DNA of 52,383 nt from Massilia rubra (lineage in GTDB: Bacteria; Pseudomonadota; Gammaproteobacteria; Burkholderiales; Burkholderiaceae_D). Below, in pieces: positions 7,848-17,302 of the stretch. The translations under genes were made by a program, and so were the position numbers. The notes beneath the pieces are model-generated. The model was not told the DNA's origin and did not search any database. It worked only from the letters and a program-made list of their open reading frames with translations. The stretch spans positions 1 through 52,383 of the forward strand of contig NZ_VUYU01000041.1 of assembly GCF_011682065.1 (NCBI RefSeq), written 5' to 3'. Every line of letters starts with the position of its first letter. The first letter of the stretch is position 1.

Positions 7848-8315
7848 ATGCTTGCCAACGAACTCGATGACGTCGACCGTCGCATCCTCAATATCCTCCA
7901 GCATGACGCATCGCACACCAACGCGGAGCTGGCCGAGCTGGTCCATGTGTCGCCGCCGACCTGCCTGCGCCGCGTCAAATACATGAACGAGGGCGGCATC
8001 ATCGAGCGCCAGGTGGCGATCGTCTCGCCCGACAAGGTGGGCGCGCGCCTCACCGCCATCGTCGAAATCACGCTCGATGTGCAAGCGGCCGAACGCATGG
8101 CCGAGTTCGAGCAGCACGTGGCGGCCGAAGCGGCCGTGCTGCAATGCTACCGGGTCGCGCCCGGCCCCGATTTCGTGCTCATCGTGCAAGTGGCCGACAT
8201 GCCGGCCTACCACGCGCTGGCGCACCGCCTGTTTGCCACGCGCACCAATGTGCGCAACGTCAAAGCCTATTTCTCTACCTTCCGCAGCAAGTTCGAAACC
8301 CGCATCGCCGTCTGA
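7848..8315 (+). CDS. Lrp/AsnC-family transcriptional regulator
   Basis: A 155-aa protein with an N-terminal winged helix-turn-helix (DDVDRRILNILQHDASHTNA, then ELAELVHVSPPTCLRRVKYM) and a C-terminal RAM/AsnC ligand-binding domain (about 70-150). Lrp-family proteins form octameric or larger assemblies and answer to amino acids. It is divergent from glmS, and the intervening A+T-rich sequence (about 7738-7800) would suit Lrp-type binding and autoregulation. The ABC exporter genes follow 109 bp downstream on the same strand. No clear Shine-Dalgarno precedes the ATG, but the start matches the usual family N-terminus. Its target is not evident. Confidence 0.9.
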   Translation: MLANELDDVDRRILNILQHDASHTNAELAELVHVSPPTCLRRVKYMNEGGIIERQVAIVSPDKVGARLTAIVEITLDVQAAERMAEFEQHVAAEAAVLQCYRVAPGPDFVLIVQVADMPAYHALAHRLFATRTNVRNVKAYFSTFRSKFETRIAV

Positions 8316-8424
8316 CTATTGCTGTTGAGCAATCTCAACGGCTTCCCCGCCGAAACAAGTTCTACTGGGCAATGCCGCGCGTCCACCAGGCGACGCGCGC
8401 ACTGACAAGGCGGGAGGTGAACCG

Positions 8425-9204
8425 ATGGATGTCATTCTGGAACACGACGGGCCGATGCCCCCGGCGCCCAAGCCGCCGGGCGACCTGGTGCGCCTGGCGC
8501 GCGTGCACAAGTATTACGGCGGTGGCCTGTCCGGCGTGCATGCGCTCGACGGCGTCGAGCTGCAGGTGGGCGAAGCGGAGATGGTGGCCATATGCGGCCC
8601 CTCGGGCAGCGGCAAGACCACGCTGCTCAATCTCATCGGCATGCTCGACCACGCGACCGAAGGCAGTATCGTGATCGCCAAGCTGCTTATTGCCCGCTTG
8701 CCGGAACAGGCGCGCGCCGACCTGCGCAATGAAATGATGGGTTTCGTGTTCCAGGCGTTTACCCTCATTCCGGTGCTGACCGCGCGCGAAAACGTGCTGC
8801 TGCCGCTGATGCTGCGCGAATCGCTCACGCCCAAGGCCTTGCACGCCGCCCAAGCGCGCGCCAGCGACCTGCTCAACCAGCTCGGCCTGGCCGCCCACGC
8901 CGATACCTATCCGCCGCGCCTCGACCCCAGCCAGAGCCAGCGCGTGGCCATTGCACGGGCGCTGATGACCAGGCCGCGCCTGGTGCTGGCCGACGAGCCC
9001 ATCTCGCGCCTGGACAGCGCCAGCATCCGCCTGGTGATGGACCTGTTCGTGCAGCAGCAAAACGAACACGGCACGACCTTTATCATTGCCACCCGCGACC
9101 AGCGCCAGCTGGTGCGCATCACCCGCACCTTGCAGCTGCAAGAAGGGCGCTTGCACGTCGCCGTGGGCGACCCGGAACGCCAGCCCTTCCGGGTCCGCTT
9201 ATGA
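8425..9204 (+). CDS. ABC transporter ATP-binding protein (LolD/MacB type) with degenerate motifs
   Basis: A 259-aa nucleotide-binding subunit. Walker A is intact (GPSGSGKTT), the Q-loop is FVFQAFTL, and Walker B is LVLADEP. However, the ABC signature, normally LSGGQ, reads LDPSQSQRVAIARAL, and the switch-histidine region reads IIATRDQR where a His is expected. Both sites are needed for normal hydrolysis across the dimer interface, so activity may be altered. In LolCDE/MacB-like systems the ATPase drives an FtsX-type permease that moves lipoproteins or peptides outward. The permease gene follows with a 4-bp ATGA overlap. A GGGAGGTGA ribosome-binding site lies before the ATG. Confidence 0.85.
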   Translation: MDVILEHDGPMPPAPKPPGDLVRLARVHKYYGGGLSGVHALDGVELQVGEAEMVAICGPSGSGKTTLLNLIGMLDHATEGSIVIAKLLIARLPEQARADLRNEMMGFVFQAFTLIPVLTARENVLLPLMLRESLTPKALHAAQARASDLLNQLGLAAHADTYPPRLDPSQSQRVAIARALMTRPRLVLADEPISRLDSASIRLVMDLFVQQQNEHGTTFIIATRDQRQLVRITRTLQLQEGRLHVAVGDPERQPFRVRL

Positions 9205-10400
9205 GCCCGTACCGGCTGGCCTTGCGCACCCTGGTGCTGGGCCGCCCGCGCAGCGTGCTGGCGACCTTGCTGATCGCCGCCAGCCTGTGCGTGCTCGATC
9301 TGTTTGCGGGCAGCATCGCCAGCACCCGCGCCGGGATCGCCTACCAGGCCGTCATCGTGGAACGGATGGGCCACCTGACCGTCCTGCCAGTCGCCGCGCC
9401 GGGCGCGCCGCGAGAGCTGCGGCGCTTCAGTGCGGATGAAGCGGGGCGCGTGCGCGCCTTGCTGGACGGCATGAAAGGGATCGCGCTGGTGGCGCCGCAA
9501 GTGAGCGTGTCCGGGATTGCCGCCAGCGCCGAGCACTCGGCCACGTTTGCGGGACTGGGCGTGCCCGACGCGGCGGCGCCGGGGCTGTTGCAGGCGGCGC
9601 CGGGCAAGCTGCAGGCGGGAAACGGCAACGGCGTTGCCATCAGCCAGGCCAAGGCCGCGGCGCTGGCGCTGCGGGTCGGCAGCGCGCTGACGCTCACGGC
9701 GGCCGTGCCGGATGCGGCGCCCCGGCGCGTGGTGGCGCAGGTGGTCGATGTGTACGCGGCGGGCGCGGGCGACGAGCAGGCCCGTTCGATGCTGATGCCG
9801 TTGGCGCTGGCGCAGGACTTGCTCGATACCGACAGCGTCGAGCGCTTTGTTGTTTTTCTATCCGATGCGGCGCTGATGGAACAACAGCGTGGCGCGCTGG
9901 CGGGCACGCTGCGCAAGGCGGGCGTGCATGCCGAGGTGCGGACCTGGCAGGAGTTGTCGCTCGCCTACATGCGTGCGCGCAGCGCGTCCGACCTGGCGTT
10001 CGACAGCATCGCGGGAATGGTGTTTGCCGTAATCGCGGCAAGCATTGCCGCCACCATGTCGATCAATGCGCTGGAACGGCGGCGCGAAGTGGCAACCTTG
10101 CGCGCGCTGGGCATGCGCAGTCATTCGGTGTTTTTGATGCTGGTGACGGAGGCGCTGGGCATGGCGATGATGGGCGTGGCGGCGAGCCTGGTCGGCAGCG
10201 GGGTCATTGCCTGGGTGATCAACCGGGTGAGCCTGGCGGACGGAGCGCCTCATGCGTTGCCGGGGGCGTTGCCGGTCGAGCTCGATGTGAACCGGATGAT
10301 GATGGCCGTGGTGGCGGTGCTGGCGGTGGCCTTGATGGCGGCGCTGGTGCCGGCGTTCAAGGCGGCAAGAGCGCATGTGGCGGCGGGACTGGGGGGGTGA
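9201..10400 (+). CDS. FtsX/MacB-like ABC transporter permease
   Basis: A 399-aa inner-membrane protein. A first membrane segment (about 15-40) is followed by a large periplasmic MacB_PCD-like region (about 45-250) and then three membrane segments in the FtsX-type C-terminal domain, with the conserved cytoplasmic INALERRREVATLRALGM loop between the first two of them. It overlaps the ATPase gene by 4 bp, so the two make one transporter. The substrate cannot be read from sequence; lipoprotein release, peptide or drug export are the usual options. No periplasmic adaptor (MacA) gene is next to it. Confidence 0.87.
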   Translation: MSPYRLALRTLVLGRPRSVLATLLIAASLCVLDLFAGSIASTRAGIAYQAVIVERMGHLTVLPVAAPGAPRELRRFSADEAGRVRALLDGMKGIALVAPQVSVSGIAASAEHSATFAGLGVPDAAAPGLLQAAPGKLQAGNGNGVAISQAKAAALALRVGSALTLTAAVPDAAPRRVVAQVVDVYAAGAGDEQARSMLMPLALAQDLLDTDSVERFVVFLSDAALMEQQRGALAGTLRKAGVHAEVRTWQELSLAYMRARSASDLAFDSIAGMVFAVIAASIAATMSINALERRREVATLRALGMRSHSVFLMLVTEALGMAMMGVAASLVGSGVIAWVINRVSLADGAPHALPGALPVELDVNRMMMAVVAVLAVALMAALVPAFKAARAHVAAGLGG

Positions 10401-10537
10401 AGCTGAACAACACTGCTTCCCTGGAAACCGTCGCTAACATCGAGACCTTCGCTAACGTCGAGACCTTCGCTAACGTCGAAACCTTCGCTAACATTCAAAC
10501 CGTCTCTCCCGCGAAGGAGGCTGTCTCAAAACGCTAA
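10397..10537 (+). CDS. Possible 46-aa peptide with ETFANV repeats
   Basis: A GTG at 10397 overlaps the permease stop and opens a 46-codon frame that spans the 18-bp tandem repeat, giving four tandem hexapeptides of ETFANV type, and stops at TAA 10535-10537. The overlap would allow translational coupling. No independent ribosome-binding site or homology supports it. The repeat is also open on the minus strand, so this may be only a minisatellite. Confidence 0.2.
   Translation: MKLNNTASLETVANIETFANVETFANVETFANIQTVSPAKEAVSKR
10424..10495. repeat. 18-bp tandem repeat, four copies
   Basis: Four tandem units of GAGACCTTCGCTAACGTC: 10424-10441, 10442-10459, 10460-10477 and 10478-10495. The middle two are identical and the outer two carry two to four changes each. 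A degraded fifth unit follows. The unit length is a multiple of three. Copy number may vary between strains. Confidence 0.9.
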
Positions 10538-10689
10538 GATCACCGCTAGGCGGTAGACTCTTATCCGTCATTCCCGCGCAGGCGGGAATCCCATTCCGTG
10601 GCATAGCAGTGAACTTGGATTCCCGCCTGCGCGGGAATGACGGTGCTGGAGGTGGTAGTCGTTGAACGCGGCCCTTTTGAGACAGCCTC
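10517..10689. repeat. Nested palindromic element (REP-like) after the ABC exporter
   Basis: An outer 15-bp perfect inverted repeat (GAGGCTGTCTCAAAA at 10517-10531, complement at 10675-10689) encloses an inner 27-bp perfect inverted repeat (10565-10591 with 10617-10643). Each inner arm contains the smaller palindromic core TTCCCGC-gcag-GCGGGAA type. The same core recurs at 34086-34115. It lies between convergent genes and could fold as a terminator or be a mobile palindromic repeat. Confidence 0.85.
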
Positions 10690-10692
10690 GAA

Positions 10693-10820
10693 GGCGGGAG
10701 CCCATAGCACCTTTGCTCTGAGGTGCTATGGGCTCCCGCCGAGGGCCGCCTTGGCGCGGGAGAGACGGCATGTGGGGCGGAACCGACTCGAGCTCCCGCC
10801 AAGGCGGCCCTCGGCGGGAG
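10693..10820. repeat. Two further stacked hairpins before the glmU stop
   Basis: A 20-bp perfect stem (10693-10712 with 10721-10740) closes an 8-base loop. Overlapping it, 10733-10762 pairs with 10793-10820 over about 28 bp with one 2-base bulge. The last arm ends 13 bases from the glmU stop. Together with the preceding element the whole 300-bp intergenic region is almost entirely palindromic. It probably ends transcription from both sides. Confidence 0.85.
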
Positions 10821-10832
10821 CGACGGGAGAAC

Positions 10833-12209
10833 TTACTTCTTCACCTTCACCGGCCGCGACCAATTTTCAATCGTCACCTGCTTGGCGCGCGAGATGGTCA
10901 GCTTGCCGGCCGGCGCGTCTTTCGACAGGGTGGTCCCGGCTCCCAGGGTCGCACCCTTGCCAACCGTAACCGGCGCGATCAACTGGCTGTCGCTGCCGAT
11001 AAACGCATCATCCTCGATTACGGTACGGAACTTGTTGGCGCCGTCGTAATTGCACGTGATCGTCCCCGCGCCAATATTCACGCGCGAACCAACCGTTGCA
11101 TCGCCCACGTAGGCCAGGTGGTTGGCCTTGCTGTGCGCCGCGATCTGGCTGTTCTTGATCTCGACAAAGTTGCCGATATGGACGTCTTCAGCCAGCTCGG
11201 TTCCAGGACGCAAGCGCGCATACGGGCCGATCACCGACTTGGCGCCCACCACCGCATCTTCAATATGACAGAACGGTTTGATATTGGTTCCCGCCGCGAT
11301 GCGCGCGTTGACCAGCACATTGTGCGCGCCCACGCTGACGCCATCACCCAGTTCGACCCGGCCTTCGAACACGCAACCGACGTCGATGGTCACATCGCGT
11401 CCGCAGATCAGTTCGCCACGCACGTCGATGCGCGCCGGGTCCAGCAGGGTCACGCCTTTTTCCAGCAGCGCATGGGCAATATTGAGCTGGTGACGACGCT
11501 CCAGCTCGGCCAGTTGCACCTTGCTGTTCACGCCGGCCACTTCCCACTCGGCCGACGGATTGGCCGACACCACCGGCACACCGTCCTGCACGGCCTGCGC
11601 CACGATATCGGTCAGGTAATACTCGCCCTGCGCGTTGTTGTTCGACAGCGAACCGAGCCACTTTTTCAGGTGGCGCGTCGGCGCGACCATGATGCCGCTG
11701 TTGATTTCGCAAATGGCGCGCTCGGCTTCGTTGGCATCTTTTTCCTCGACGATGCGGGTAATCGTGCCGCCTTCGCGCACGATGCGGCCCAGGCCGAACG
11801 GATTGGCCTGCACCACCGTCAGGATGCCGAGCTTGTCAGTGCCGGCGGCGGCGACCAGGCGCTTGAGCGAGGCCACGGTGGTGAGCGGCACGTCGCCGTA
11901 CAGGATCAGGGTCGGGGCGTCTTCATCGAGCTGCGGCACGGCCTGGCTGACCGCGTGCCCGGTGCCGAGCTGCGGTTCTTGCAGGGCGGTATCGATGGCC
12001 GCGTGGCCCGTGCTGTCCTGGCTTTTGAGCATCTCGGGCACCGCTGCGCCGCCGTGCCCGTAAATAACGCATAATTTGCTCGGTGCAAGTGCCCTTGCCG
12101 TATCGATCACATGCTGCAGGAGGGGTTTTCCCGCCAGCGGGTGCAGCACTTTCGGCAGCGCAGATTGCATACGCTTTCCCATTCCAGCGGCAAGAATCAC
12201 TACGTTCAT
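10833..12209 (-). CDS. glmU: Bifunctional UDP-GlcNAc pyrophosphorylase / glucosamine-1-phosphate acetyltransferase
   Basis: This cytoplasmic enzyme acetylates glucosamine-1-phosphate and couples it to UTP, giving UDP-GlcNAc for cell-wall synthesis. Of 458 residues, about 1-230 are the uridylyltransferase ([15 protein letters not shown] signature near the N-terminus, EEKDANE further on). About 252-455 are a left-handed beta-helix acetyltransferase with hexapeptide repeats and the [11 protein letters not shown] segment. The reading frame stays open far upstream (to 13298), but the ATG at 12209 matches the family N-terminus and the upstream part is antisense to a lipoprotein gene, so it is not coding. 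It is divergent from that gene across 27 bp. Confidence 0.97.
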   Translation of the reverse strand: MNVVILAAGMGKRMQSALPKVLHPLAGKPLLQHVIDTARALAPSKLCVIYGHGGAAVPEMLKSQDSTGHAAIDTALQEPQLGTGHAVSQAVPQLDEDAPTLILYGDVPLTTVASLKRLVAAAGTDKLGILTVVQANPFGLGRIVREGGTITRIVEEKDANEAERAICEINSGIMVAPTRHLKKWLGSLSNNNAQGEYYLTDIVAQAVQDGVPVVSANPSAEWEVAGVNSKVQLAELERRHQLNIAHALLEKGVTLLDPARIDVRGELICGRDVTIDVGCVFEGRVELGDGVSVGAHNVLVNARIAAGTNIKPFCHIEDAVVGAKSVIGPYARLRPGTELAEDVHIGNFVEIKNSQIAAHSKANHLAYVGDATVGSRVNIGAGTITCNYDGANKFRTVIEDDAFIGSDSQLIAPVTVGKGATLGAGTTLSKDAPAGKLTISRAKQVTIENWSRPVKVKK

Positions 12210-12236
12210 AAGCGTTCGTTCAAAAAGAGTTAATAA

Positions 12237-13133
12237 ATGAAAAAGTTTAACACGCAGGAACCACTTTCCCAGCGCTTTCGCGTTCTTTGCATGCTCGCCG
12301 TAATGGTCGTGCTGACCGCGTGCAGCGGCATCAAACTGGCCTACAACCAGGGCGACACCTTGCTCTACTGGTGGCTCGACGCCTATGTCGACCTCGATTC
12401 CGAGCAGGCGCCGGAGGTCAAGCAAGATATCAAGGAACTGTTCAAGTGGCATCGCCAGACCCAGTTGAAGGATTACATCCATATCCTCAATACTGCCCAG
12501 CGACAACTTGCAGGTAACCTGAGCAAGGCTGACCTGGATGCCGATTACCGCGAGATCATGTCGCGCACCGAATTGCTGGCGCAAAAGGCCTTGCCGGAAC
12601 TGACCGACCTGGCGCTCTCGATCAAGCCCGAGCAACTGGCGCACATCGAAAAGAAGTTCGACAAGAACAACGAAACCTTCCGCAAGAAATTCGTGCGCGG
12701 CAGCGTCGAGGACTTGCAGGAGAAGCGTTTCAAGAAGTCGATGGAACAGTTCGATCTGTGGTTCGGCGGCTTCAGCAAGGAACAGGAAGTGCTCTTGCGC
12801 AAGGCTTCCGATGCGCGTCCGCTGAACAACCAGCTCTGGCTCGACGAGCGCATCCGGCGCCAGCAAAAGATCATGACGGTGCTGCGCAAGATCGATAAGG
12901 AAAACCTGAGCAAGGAGGCGGCCGCGCCGCTGGTGCAGGGCCTGGTCAAGGATATGCTGGCGCGCACGCAAAGCCCCGAAAACAAGCAATTTTTCGATAC
13001 CTACACGGATGGCACGATGCAGATGATCTTGACGGCCGTAAAGATCGCCACGCCGGAGCAGAAAGCCCATGCGCAAAAACGCATGCAGGGCTGGATCAGC
13101 GACTTCAACACCCTCGCTGCCGACACCAAGTAA
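12237..13133 (+). CDS. Putative lipoprotein, DUF6279-like
   Basis: A 298-aa protein with a type II signal peptide: basic N-terminus, hydrophobic stretch, and a VLTAC lipobox with Cys29 as the lipidated residue. It is therefore predicted to be anchored to a membrane facing the periplasm. The mature part is nearly all helical and charged, with conserved-looking [19 protein letters not shown] just after the lipobox, as in DUF6279 lipoproteins. Function unknown. It is divergent from glmU with only 27 bp between starts, so the two must share promoter space. Confidence 0.85.
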   Translation: MKKFNTQEPLSQRFRVLCMLAVMVVLTACSGIKLAYNQGDTLLYWWLDAYVDLDSEQAPEVKQDIKELFKWHRQTQLKDYIHILNTAQRQLAGNLSKADLDADYREIMSRTELLAQKALPELTDLALSIKPEQLAHIEKKFDKNNETFRKKFVRGSVEDLQEKRFKKSMEQFDLWFGGFSKEQEVLLRKASDARPLNNQLWLDERIRRQQKIMTVLRKIDKENLSKEAAAPLVQGLVKDMLARTQSPENKQFFDTYTDGTMQMILTAVKIATPEQKAHAQKRMQGWISDFNTLAADTK

Positions 13134-13252
13134 ACGCATCCGCATGGCCCGCGCATCCGCCGTCCGGCGGGTGCGCAAGTTTCCCGCCTCCCCGCAGCAC
13201 CCATTCCCCCATGATATAGTGCGCCGGATCAGCAATCCGCCTCTCCGTCTCC

Positions 13253-13897
13253 ATGCAAAAGAAACCCGCCAAAGTCCCGGTGCACCGTCCGCCGCCACCG
13301 AAACAAGTCCGCATCATCGGCGGCGCCTGGAAACGCTCGACCTTGCCGGTGCTCGACGCGCTCGGCCTGCGTCCCACCCCCGACCGGGTGCGCGAAACAG
13401 TGTTTAACTGGATCAACCACCTGTGGGACGCCAACTGGGCCGGCGCCGACTGCCTCGACCTGTTCGCCGGTAGCGGCGCGCTCGGTTTCGAAGCGGCCAG
13501 CCGCGGCGCGCGCTCGGTCACCATGGTCGACAACCACACGCCCGTGGTGCGCCAGCTGGACGATGTCAAACTCAAGCTCAAGGCCGACAACGTCGTGGTC
13601 GCGCGTGGCGAGGCCCTTGCCACCGCGCAAAACATGGCGCTGCGCGGCCAGCGCTACGCTCTGGTGTTCCTCGATCCGCCGTACCAGCAAAACCTGCTCG
13701 AGCGCAGCCTGCCGCTGTGCGTGAGCCTGCTCGCCGACGATGGGCTGGTGTATGCCGAATCCGGCGCGCCGCTGCCGTTCGAACCTGAAGACGGCAGCGC
13801 CGTGCCCGACTGGCTCGCGCCATGGGAAGCGGTGCGTAACGACAAGGCTGGCATCGTCTTCTATTACCTGCTCAAGCTGCGCAAAACGGCAGCGTAA
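13253..13897 (+). CDS. rsmD: 16S rRNA (guanine966-N2)-methyltransferase
   Basis: The enzyme methylates N2 of G966 in 16S rRNA of the 30S subunit, using SAM. The 214-aa protein shows [13 protein letters not shown] and [16 protein letters not shown] at the N-terminus, the SAM-binding [18 protein letters not shown], and the catalytic LDPPY of N-methyltransferases. A short basic N-terminal extension (about 20 residues, Pro/Lys-rich) precedes the family core. rsmD next to coaD is a common bacterial arrangement; here a 120-bp gap with a strong hairpin separates them. Confidence 0.95.
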   Translation: MQKKPAKVPVHRPPPPKQVRIIGGAWKRSTLPVLDALGLRPTPDRVRETVFNWINHLWDANWAGADCLDLFAGSGALGFEAASRGARSVTMVDNHTPVVRQLDDVKLKLKADNVVVARGEALATAQNMALRGQRYALVFLDPPYQQNLLERSLPLCVSLLADDGLVYAESGAPLPFEPEDGSAVPDWLAPWEAVRNDKAGIVFYYLLKLRKTAA

Positions 13898-13920
13898 ACA
13901 CCATTTGCCAGCGCTTTGTT

Positions 13921-13960
13921 CGGTCCCGGTTAAGACCGCCCGACGGCGCTACCGGGACCG
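13921..13960 (+). other. Stem-loop between rsmD and coaD
   Basis: CGGTCCCGGT (13921-13930) pairs perfectly with ACCGGGACCG (13951-13960). No T-tract follows, so it is not a classical terminator; it may reduce readthrough or protect a 3' end. A -10-like CATAAT (13976-13981) just downstream could start a separate coaD transcript. Confidence 0.45.
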
Positions 13961-14008
13961 CGCATAAATTTCAGGCATAATGCGCGTTCTATATTGGTGC
14001 ATCTCTAG

Positions 14009-14810
<802 letters not shown>

Positions 14811-15212
14811 ACCGGTGCCCGCCACGCCTGACCCGCTTTTAAGTGGTCTTATCAACTTATAAAGTGATGTGCCTTTAGAGCCACAGCTTTGTCTTAAAAT
14901 CACTAATTTCCTTGCTTAAAATGCCCTTGCGGCAATTTTTTTGTGAATTTCAATGGTATATTTGCCTAGTTCCTTAGCACCCCATCATTAAATTTTCCTC
15001 GCAGCGCATATCTCGGCCCGATCTCGACCGCACAAAAAGTCTATAATAGCCGCCGCGTAAATACGATGGCGGCTGTGCTCGTGTCGTCCGTCGCAGCTGC
15101 TGGCGCGTTGAAGCACAATGCGGGAGTGCCGATCGAATGGACGCCGGCAAACCGCAGGCCGGCCCACAGGTTTTTTATGCGGAACAAAAATAGTCAAACC
15201 ACTGGAGACACC
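14811..15212. other. A+T-rich leader region upstream of the chalcone-isomerase-like gene
   Basis: About 400 bp without a convincing gene. The left part (14840-14990) is A+T-rich with no recognisable element. A perfect -10 hexamer lies at 15042-15047, which would give a 5' leader of about 160 bases. A frame beginning at 15066 runs into the gene but looks like untranslated leader. Confidence 0.5.
15042..15047 (+). promoter_or_regulatory. Putative -10 box (TATAAT)
   Basis: A perfect sigma-70 -10 hexamer within GTCTATAATAGCC, on the strand of the downstream secreted-protein gene. The -35 region is weak (TCTCGA-like about 17 bp upstream). Confidence 0.45.
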
Positions 15213-15809
15213 ATGATCGTAATGAACAAGTTTAGTTTCAAAGGCTTGCTGGCAGGAATCGTCCTCGCTTGTGCCTTCGGCCAGGGTGCCTGTGCGGCGG
15301 AGATCAGCGGCGTCAAGCTCGACGATACCGTCAAGGTGGCCGGCAAGGAACTCCAGCTCAACGGCTTCGGCATGCGCCAGAAATTCGTGGCCAAGGTGTA
15401 CGTCACCTCGCTGTACCTGCCGGAAAAAAGCAAGTCCTTGCCTGAAATTATGAAGATGGATGGTCCTCGCCGCGTCACCCTGGTGATGATGCGCGACCTG
15501 ACCTCGGACGATTTCGGCGACGCCTTCATGAATGGCCTGAACAAAAATCTCGACAACACCGAAAAAGCCAAGATCGTCACCCAGATCAGCAAGTTCGGCG
15601 AAATGTTCGCCCTGCTGCAAGTGCTGAAAAAGGGCGATGTGCTGCATCTGGACTGGATTCCGGGAACCGGCACCCAGTGCGAATTCAACGGCAAGAAAAT
15701 CGGCGAAGTGGTACCCGATATCGCGTTCTACAACGCCATTTTGCGCATCTGGATGGGCGAGCATCCGGTCGACACGCACTTGAAGACAGCTCTGCTCGGC
15801 GGAAAATAA
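15213..15809 (+). CDS. Exported chalcone-isomerase-like domain protein
   Basis: A 198-aa protein with a Sec signal peptide (about 1-29, cleavage near GACAAE) and a chalcone isomerase-like domain: KVAGKELQLNGFGMRQKFVAKVYVTSLYLPE, here recognised from the KFVAKVYVTSLYLPE segment, followed by a pattern of strands and helices to the C-terminus. In bacteria this family is periplasmic and of unknown function; plant-type isomerase activity is not implied. The ATG at 15213 is preceded by GGAGACACC; a second in-frame ATG nine bases later is also possible. A strong terminator follows 15 bp after the stop. Confidence 0.82.
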   Translation: MIVMNKFSFKGLLAGIVLACAFGQGACAAEISGVKLDDTVKVAGKELQLNGFGMRQKFVAKVYVTSLYLPEKSKSLPEIMKMDGPRRVTLVMMRDLTSDDFGDAFMNGLNKNLDNTEKAKIVTQISKFGEMFALLQVLKKGDVLHLDWIPGTGTQCEFNGKKIGEVVPDIAFYNAILRIWMGEHPVDTHLKTALLGGK

Positions 15810-15823
15810 TATCACTGAGCAAT

Positions 15824-15865
15824 AAAAAAAGCGGCGCCGGTATTGACCGGGCGCCGCTTTTTTTT
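15824..15865. terminator. Bidirectional Rho-independent terminator
   Basis: Stem GCGGCGCC (15831-15838) pairs with GGCGCCGC (15850-15857), flanked by an A7 run on the left and a T8 run on the right. It can therefore terminate the plus-strand gene before it and the minus-strand membrane-protein gene after it. Confidence 0.95.
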
Positions 15866-15891
15866 GCCTGCCGCTCGCGCGGCCGGGACCA

Positions 15892-16179
15892 TCAGGACCG
15901 GGCCGCCATGGCGCGCAGTTCGGCGGTAAGGCTGGCGTTGCCGCTTGAAGAGTTGGTCATCCGTTGCAGCAATTTGGCGTTGCGCATATTCCGGCGTGCC
16001 GCGAGCTGGTCCTTGCTCAGGCGCGGTTTCACCACCAGCACCAGCGCGCGGAAGATACCGACCAGCAAAGGCTTGAAAAACAGGGCGACAGCGGCGATCG
16101 CCAGGACCAGGGCCACGCCTTGCACCAGCGGCATCAGCGAGAAGGCGGCAGCGCCCGTGGTGTGAAGCAGAGTAGACAT
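15892..16179 (-). CDS. Small membrane protein (95 aa), unknown function
   Basis: One or two hydrophobic segments (about residues 12-50) are followed by a basic helix (KPRLSKDQLAARRNMRNAKLL) and a polar tail ending in AELRAMAARS. It is predicted to sit in the inner membrane with the basic C-terminus in the cytoplasm. I do not recognise the family. It is divergent from the LysR gene across 144 bp and convergent on the shared terminator. Confidence 0.7.
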   Translation of the reverse strand: MSTLLHTTGAAAFSLMPLVQGVALVLAIAAVALFFKPLLVGIFRALVLVVKPRLSKDQLAARRNMRNAKLLQRMTNSSSGNASLTAELRAMAARS

Positions 16180-16323
16180 GATATGGAAATCGCAGGATCA
16201 GTTGTTATGAATCAACTATAGTGCAACGCAACATATAAATCCAATTCCAATATCCAATACCGATTATATCAATGGTGAATGGATTGCGGTATGATAGCTA
16301 ATCGCTAACTCTTTTCGATCATC

Positions 16324-17274
16324 ATGAGCTTTTTGACCCTGGATTTGAACCTGCTGCGCGTGTTCGACGCGGTGATGACCGAGCAAAACCTGACGCGCGC
16401 GGCCGGGCACCTGGCGATGACCCAGCCGGCGGTATCGAACGCGATCAAGCGCTTGCGCGAGAGTCTGGGCGATGAATTGCTTATCCGCACGGCCTACGGC
16501 GTCAAGCCGACCCCGCGCGCCGAGTTGCTGTGGCCGGCCGTGCGCCAGGCCCTGGCCGGGCTGGAAGCGGCGGTGACGCCGGAAACATTCGATGTGTCCA
16601 AGGCGCACGCCACCTTCCGCATGGCCATGGCGGACGCCACGGCGGCGTTCTGGCTGCCTTCGCTGATGCGGTCGATCGAGAGCGAAGCGCCGGGCGTGAA
16701 CGTGCGCATGGTGCCGCTGACGACGCGCGAACCGCGCCCGATGCTGCTGCGCGGCGATATCGACCTGGCGGTAGGTTTTTTCCCCGGGGTGGCGGCGCAG
16801 TTGTCGAGCGACACCAGTTCGCCGATCCGCCATGAACGCTTGTATTCGGGCCATTATGTCTGCGTGATGCGCAAGAACCATCCATTGGCCAAGGTCGAGC
16901 TGGGGATGGAAAACTACTGCGCGGCGAATCACTTGCTGGTGAGTTTTTCCGGGCGCGCGCATGGCCTGGTGGACGAGGCGCTGGCGCAGCTGGGCCGCGA
17001 GCGGCGCATTTTGCTGACCGTGAATCAATTCTTCACGGCGGGGCGGGTGGTGGCCAATTCAGATTTGATCACCGTGCTGCCGAAGCATTTGATTGCCTCG
17101 ACCGGGATGACCGATGCGCTGGTGTGGCGCGAGCTGCCGTTCAGTTTGCCGGCGGTGCACCTGGACATGCTCTGGCACGAACGCGATGCCCGCAGCCCGG
17201 CGCACAAATGGCTGCGCAAGCATCTGGAGGGAATGAATACGACGACCTTGCGGGCGGTGGCCAACAGCGACTAA
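16324..17274 (+). CDS. LysR-family transcriptional regulator (NodD-like subgroup)
   Basis: A 316-aa protein starting SFLTLDLNLLRVFDAVM with a winged helix-turn-helix (LTRAAGHLAMTQPAVSNAIKRL) in the first 65 residues and a LysR substrate-binding domain (about 95-300). LysR proteins act as tetramers at divergent promoters; here the divergent neighbour is the small membrane-protein gene. The inducer is unknown. AT-rich sequence just upstream (16220-16310) would hold the operator. Good match to family length. Confidence 0.9.
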   Translation: MSFLTLDLNLLRVFDAVMTEQNLTRAAGHLAMTQPAVSNAIKRLRESLGDELLIRTAYGVKPTPRAELLWPAVRQALAGLEAAVTPETFDVSKAHATFRMAMADATAAFWLPSLMRSIESEAPGVNVRMVPLTTREPRPMLLRGDIDLAVGFFPGVAAQLSSDTSSPIRHERLYSGHYVCVMRKNHPLAKVELGMENYCAANHLLVSFSGRAHGLVDEALAQLGRERRILLTVNQFFTAGRVVANSDLITVLPKHLIASTGMTDALVWRELPFSLPAVHLDMLWHERDARSPAHKWLRKHLEGMNTTTLRAVANSD

Positions 17275-17302
17275 GAGCCCGCCGCTCCTATGCGGGTGTT
17301 GT

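Noticed and set aside
10250-10498. Minus-strand frame with VSEGLD repeats
   Set aside because: It overlaps the permease 3' end antisense and comes from the same 18-bp tandem repeat; nothing supports expression.
12210-13298. Upstream extension of glmU to 821 codons
   Set aside because: It is antisense to the lipoprotein gene and the family N-terminus starts at 12209.
15066-15212. N-terminal extension of the chalcone-isomerase-like protein
   Set aside because: It would place about 50 residues before a clear signal peptide; the ATG at 15213 has a good ribosome-binding site.
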